A DNA stretch of 6,512 bases, taken from NCBI GenBank assembly GCA_003343765.1, contig QAKO01000038.1, positions 1 to 6,512 on the forward strand. The letters run 5' to 3'. Under the pieces are notes generated by a model. The model ran no database searches and was not told the DNA's origin. It saw only the letters and a list, made by a program, of their open reading frames with translations. Source of the DNA: Bacillota bacterium. Its GTDB lineage: Bacteria > Bacillota > Clostridia > Christensenellales > Borkfalkiaceae. The position numbers were made by a program, and so were the translations under genes. This document shows positions 4,711 to 6,512 of this stretch, piece after piece. Each line of letters begins with the position of its first letter. The first letter of the stretch is position 1.

Positions 4711-6512
4711 ATGGCAGAAAAGAAACCCTATTATATTACGACAGCGATCGCCTATACATCGGGCAAGCCGCACATCGGCAACACATACGAAATCATTCTG
4801 ACGGACGCGATCGCGCGGTTCAAACGCAACCAGGGCTATGACGTACGGTTTCAGACAGGGACGGACGAACACGGCCAGAAAATCGAAGAAAAAGCAAAGG
4901 CAAACAAGGTAACGCCGAAGCAGTTCGTAGACGGAGTAGCGTCCCAGATAAAGGATATCTGGGATCTGATGAACGTTTCCTACGACAAATTTATCCGCAC
5001 CACGGACAAAGATCATGAATTGCAGGTGCAGAAAATTTTCAAAAAACTTTACGAACAGGGTGATATTTACAAAGGCACCTACGAAGGAATGTACTGCACA
5101 CCCTGCGAAGCGTTCTGGACTCCTTCACAGCTCAAAGACGGAAAATGCCCCGACTGCGGCAGGGAAGTCAAGCCCGCAAAAGAAGAAGCGTACTTCTTCA
5201 GAATGAGCAAATACGCCGACAAACTTCTGCGTTATTATGAAGAACACCCCGAGTTTATCACGCCCGTATCGCGCAAAAACGAAATGGTGAACAACTTTTT
5301 AAAACCCGGGCTTCAGGATCTTTGTGTTTCGCGCACCTCGTTCCAATGGGGAATCCCCGTCGAGTTTGATCCCAAGCACGTCGTCTATGTATGGCTGGAC
5401 GCGCTTACAAACTATATCACGGGTCTTGGCTACGATGCGGACGGGCATTCGGACAAACTGTTTACAAAATACTGGCCTGCCGACGTACATGTGATCGGGA
5501 AAGACATCATCCGCTTCCATACCATCTACTGGCCCATTTTTCTGATGGCGCTGGGGCTGCCCCTGCCCAAACAGGTTTTCGGACACCCTTGGCTGCTGAT
5601 GGACGGTAGTAAGATGAGCAAGTCGCGCGGCAACGTCATTTATGCGGACGAACTCGTCAAAGTATTCGGCGTGGATGCGGTACGCTATTTCGTACTCAAC
5701 GATATGCCCTTTGACAATGACGGCAACATCACCTGGGAACTGATCAACGACCGCGTCAATTCCGACCTTGCCAACAATCTCGGAAATCTCGTTTCCCGAA
5801 CGGCAGCAATGTCTTTAAAATATTTTGACGGCGTTCTCGCAGACAAAGGAGCCGCCGAACCTGTCGATGCAGAGATCCGCAGCATGGCAACGGCACTTTA
5901 TCCGAAAGTTGCCGCCAAAATGGATGAATTCAAAATCGCGGACGCACTCGGCGAAATTTTTACGTTCCTGCGCCGCTGCAACAAATACATCGACGAAACT
6001 GCGCCCTGGATTCTTGCCAAAGACGAAGCCAAAAAGGACAGGCTTTCCACCGTATTGTACAATTTGTCGGAAAGCATCGTGATCGCCGCAAGCCTTTTGC
6101 AGCCTTTCATGCCGGAAACAGCGCAAAAGATCGCACAGCAGTTCAACACGTCCCTGCGCGCATACGATCAGCTGAATTCTTTCGGTCTGATCCGCAACGG
6201 AAGCAAAGTCTCCCCTACCGAATCGCATCTGTTTGTGCGCAGAAATTATAAGGACGTAGAGGCACAATACGAACAAATCCATGCCGAAGCCGCAAAAGCA
6301 GATGCAGTCGATTCTGCGGCAGCAAAGCCGGAAACGACGGCAAAGCCTGCCGCAAAAGCGCAGGAAGCGAGCTATCCCGCAGAGATCTCCATCGACGATT
6401 TTGCAAAAGTAAGAATGCAGATCGCCAAAGTCATTGCCTGCGAAAAAGTGGAAAAAAGCGACAAACTGCTGAAATCGACCGTACAGATCGGTAACGAGAC
6501 CCGTACCGTCGT
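4711..6512 (+). CDS. metG: Methionine--tRNA ligase (partial, C-terminus cut by window edge)
   Basis: Class I aminoacyl-tRNA synthetase that activates methionine with ATP and charges initiator and elongator tRNA(Met); cytoplasmic and essential. Six hundred whole codons are present. Catalytic core: ITTAIAYTSGKPHIGN with the HIGH-equivalent HIGN (21-24), TGTDEHGQK shortly after, and KMSKS (301-305) within GSKMSKSRGN. The zinc knuckle is intact: C129-x2-C132-x13-C146-x2-C149. The anticodon-binding helical domain includes NKYIDETAPWILAKD. An Ala/Lys-rich linker (about 525-557) leads into the start of a C-terminal EMAP/Trbp111-like tRNA-binding OB fold (from about 559, ISIDDFAKVRMQIAKVIACE), which runs off the window. 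The usual length with this domain is roughly 640-680. The start is fixed by GGAGGG at 4701-4706. It is transcribed divergently from spmA. The HIGN form and retained cysteines suit clostridial MetRS. Confidence 0.97.
   Translation, partial: MAEKKPYYITTAIAYTSGKPHIGNTYEIILTDAIARFKRNQGYDVRFQTGTDEHGQKIEEKAKANKVTPKQFVDGVASQIKDIWDLMNVSYDKFIRTTDKDHELQVQKIFKKLYEQGDIYKGTYEGMYCTPCEAFWTPSQLKDGKCPDCGREVKPAKEEAYFFRMSKYADKLLRYYEEHPEFITPVSRKNEMVNNFLKPGLQDLCVSRTSFQWGIPVEFDPKHVVYVWLDALTNYITGLGYDADGHSDKLFTKYWPADVHVIGKDIIRFHTIYWPIFLMALGLPLPKQVFGHPWLLMDGSKMSKSRGNVIYADELVKVFGVDAVRYFVLNDMPFDNDGNITWELINDRVNSDLANNLGNLVSRTAAMSLKYFDGVLADKGAAEPVDAEIRSMATALYPKVAAKMDEFKIADALGEIFTFLRRCNKYIDETAPWILAKDEAKKDRLSTVLYNLSESIVIAASLLQPFMPETAQKIAQQFNTSLRAYDQLNSFGLIRNGSKVSPTESHLFVRRNYKDVEAQYEQIHAEAAKADAVDSAAAKPETTAKPAAKAQEASYPAEISIDDFAKVRMQIAKVIACEKVEKSDKLLKSTVQIGNETRTV

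Noticed and set aside
5815..6282. Minus-strand open frame of 155 codons opposite metG
   Set aside because: Shadow of the metG reading frame, without start signals or domain content.

Overview
The window looks like a chromosomal segment from an endospore-forming member of the Firmicutes, most likely class Clostridia. The evidence is the sporulation pair spmA-spmB, a clostridial-type methionyl-tRNA synthetase with the PHIGN form of the HIGH motif, purine-rich Shine-Dalgarno sequences and consensus sigma-A type promoters. The genus cannot be fixed from the sequence. There are no phage, transposase, CRISPR, tRNA or rRNA signatures.

Layout from left to right. (1) 1-731, minus strand: the first 243 codons of a UgpC/MsmX-type sugar ABC transporter ATPase, cut by the window edge. 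(2) 732-1016: a divergent control region with a promoter for each neighbour and a small palindrome next to the argF -35 box. (3) 1017-1958, plus: ornithine carbamoyltransferase (argF), alone without other arg genes. (4) 1959-2199: two long perfect hairpins between convergent genes; the first works as a bidirectional terminator. (5) 2200-2565, minus: a small glyoxalase I / VOC metalloenzyme with a textbook promoter; a perfect 21-bp tandem duplication covers its stop codon. (6) 2657-3431: nearly 800 bp with no credible protein gene. It holds a pyrimidine-rich stretch, an orphan 15-bp hairpin, and what looks like a free-standing small RNA gene on the minus strand (about 3072-3189) with its own promoter, an A-tract-rich upstream region, a 5' hairpin, a C-rich unpaired centre and an intrinsic terminator. 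(7) 3432-4489, minus: spmA and spmB, overlapping by 4 nt. (8) 4490-4710: divergent control region with a clear promoter for metG. (9) 4711-6512, plus: metG, the first 600 codons, cut by the window edge.

The protein genes are mostly unrelated single units (sugar uptake energy, arginine/citrulline metabolism, methylglyoxal-type detoxification, spore core dehydration, translation). Only spmA-spmB form a clear operon. The most interesting item is the candidate small RNA, whose predicted single-stranded centre is complementary to a generic ribosome-binding site plus start codon. It matches no RNA family I recognise, and its existence is inferred from promoter, fold and terminator signals only.
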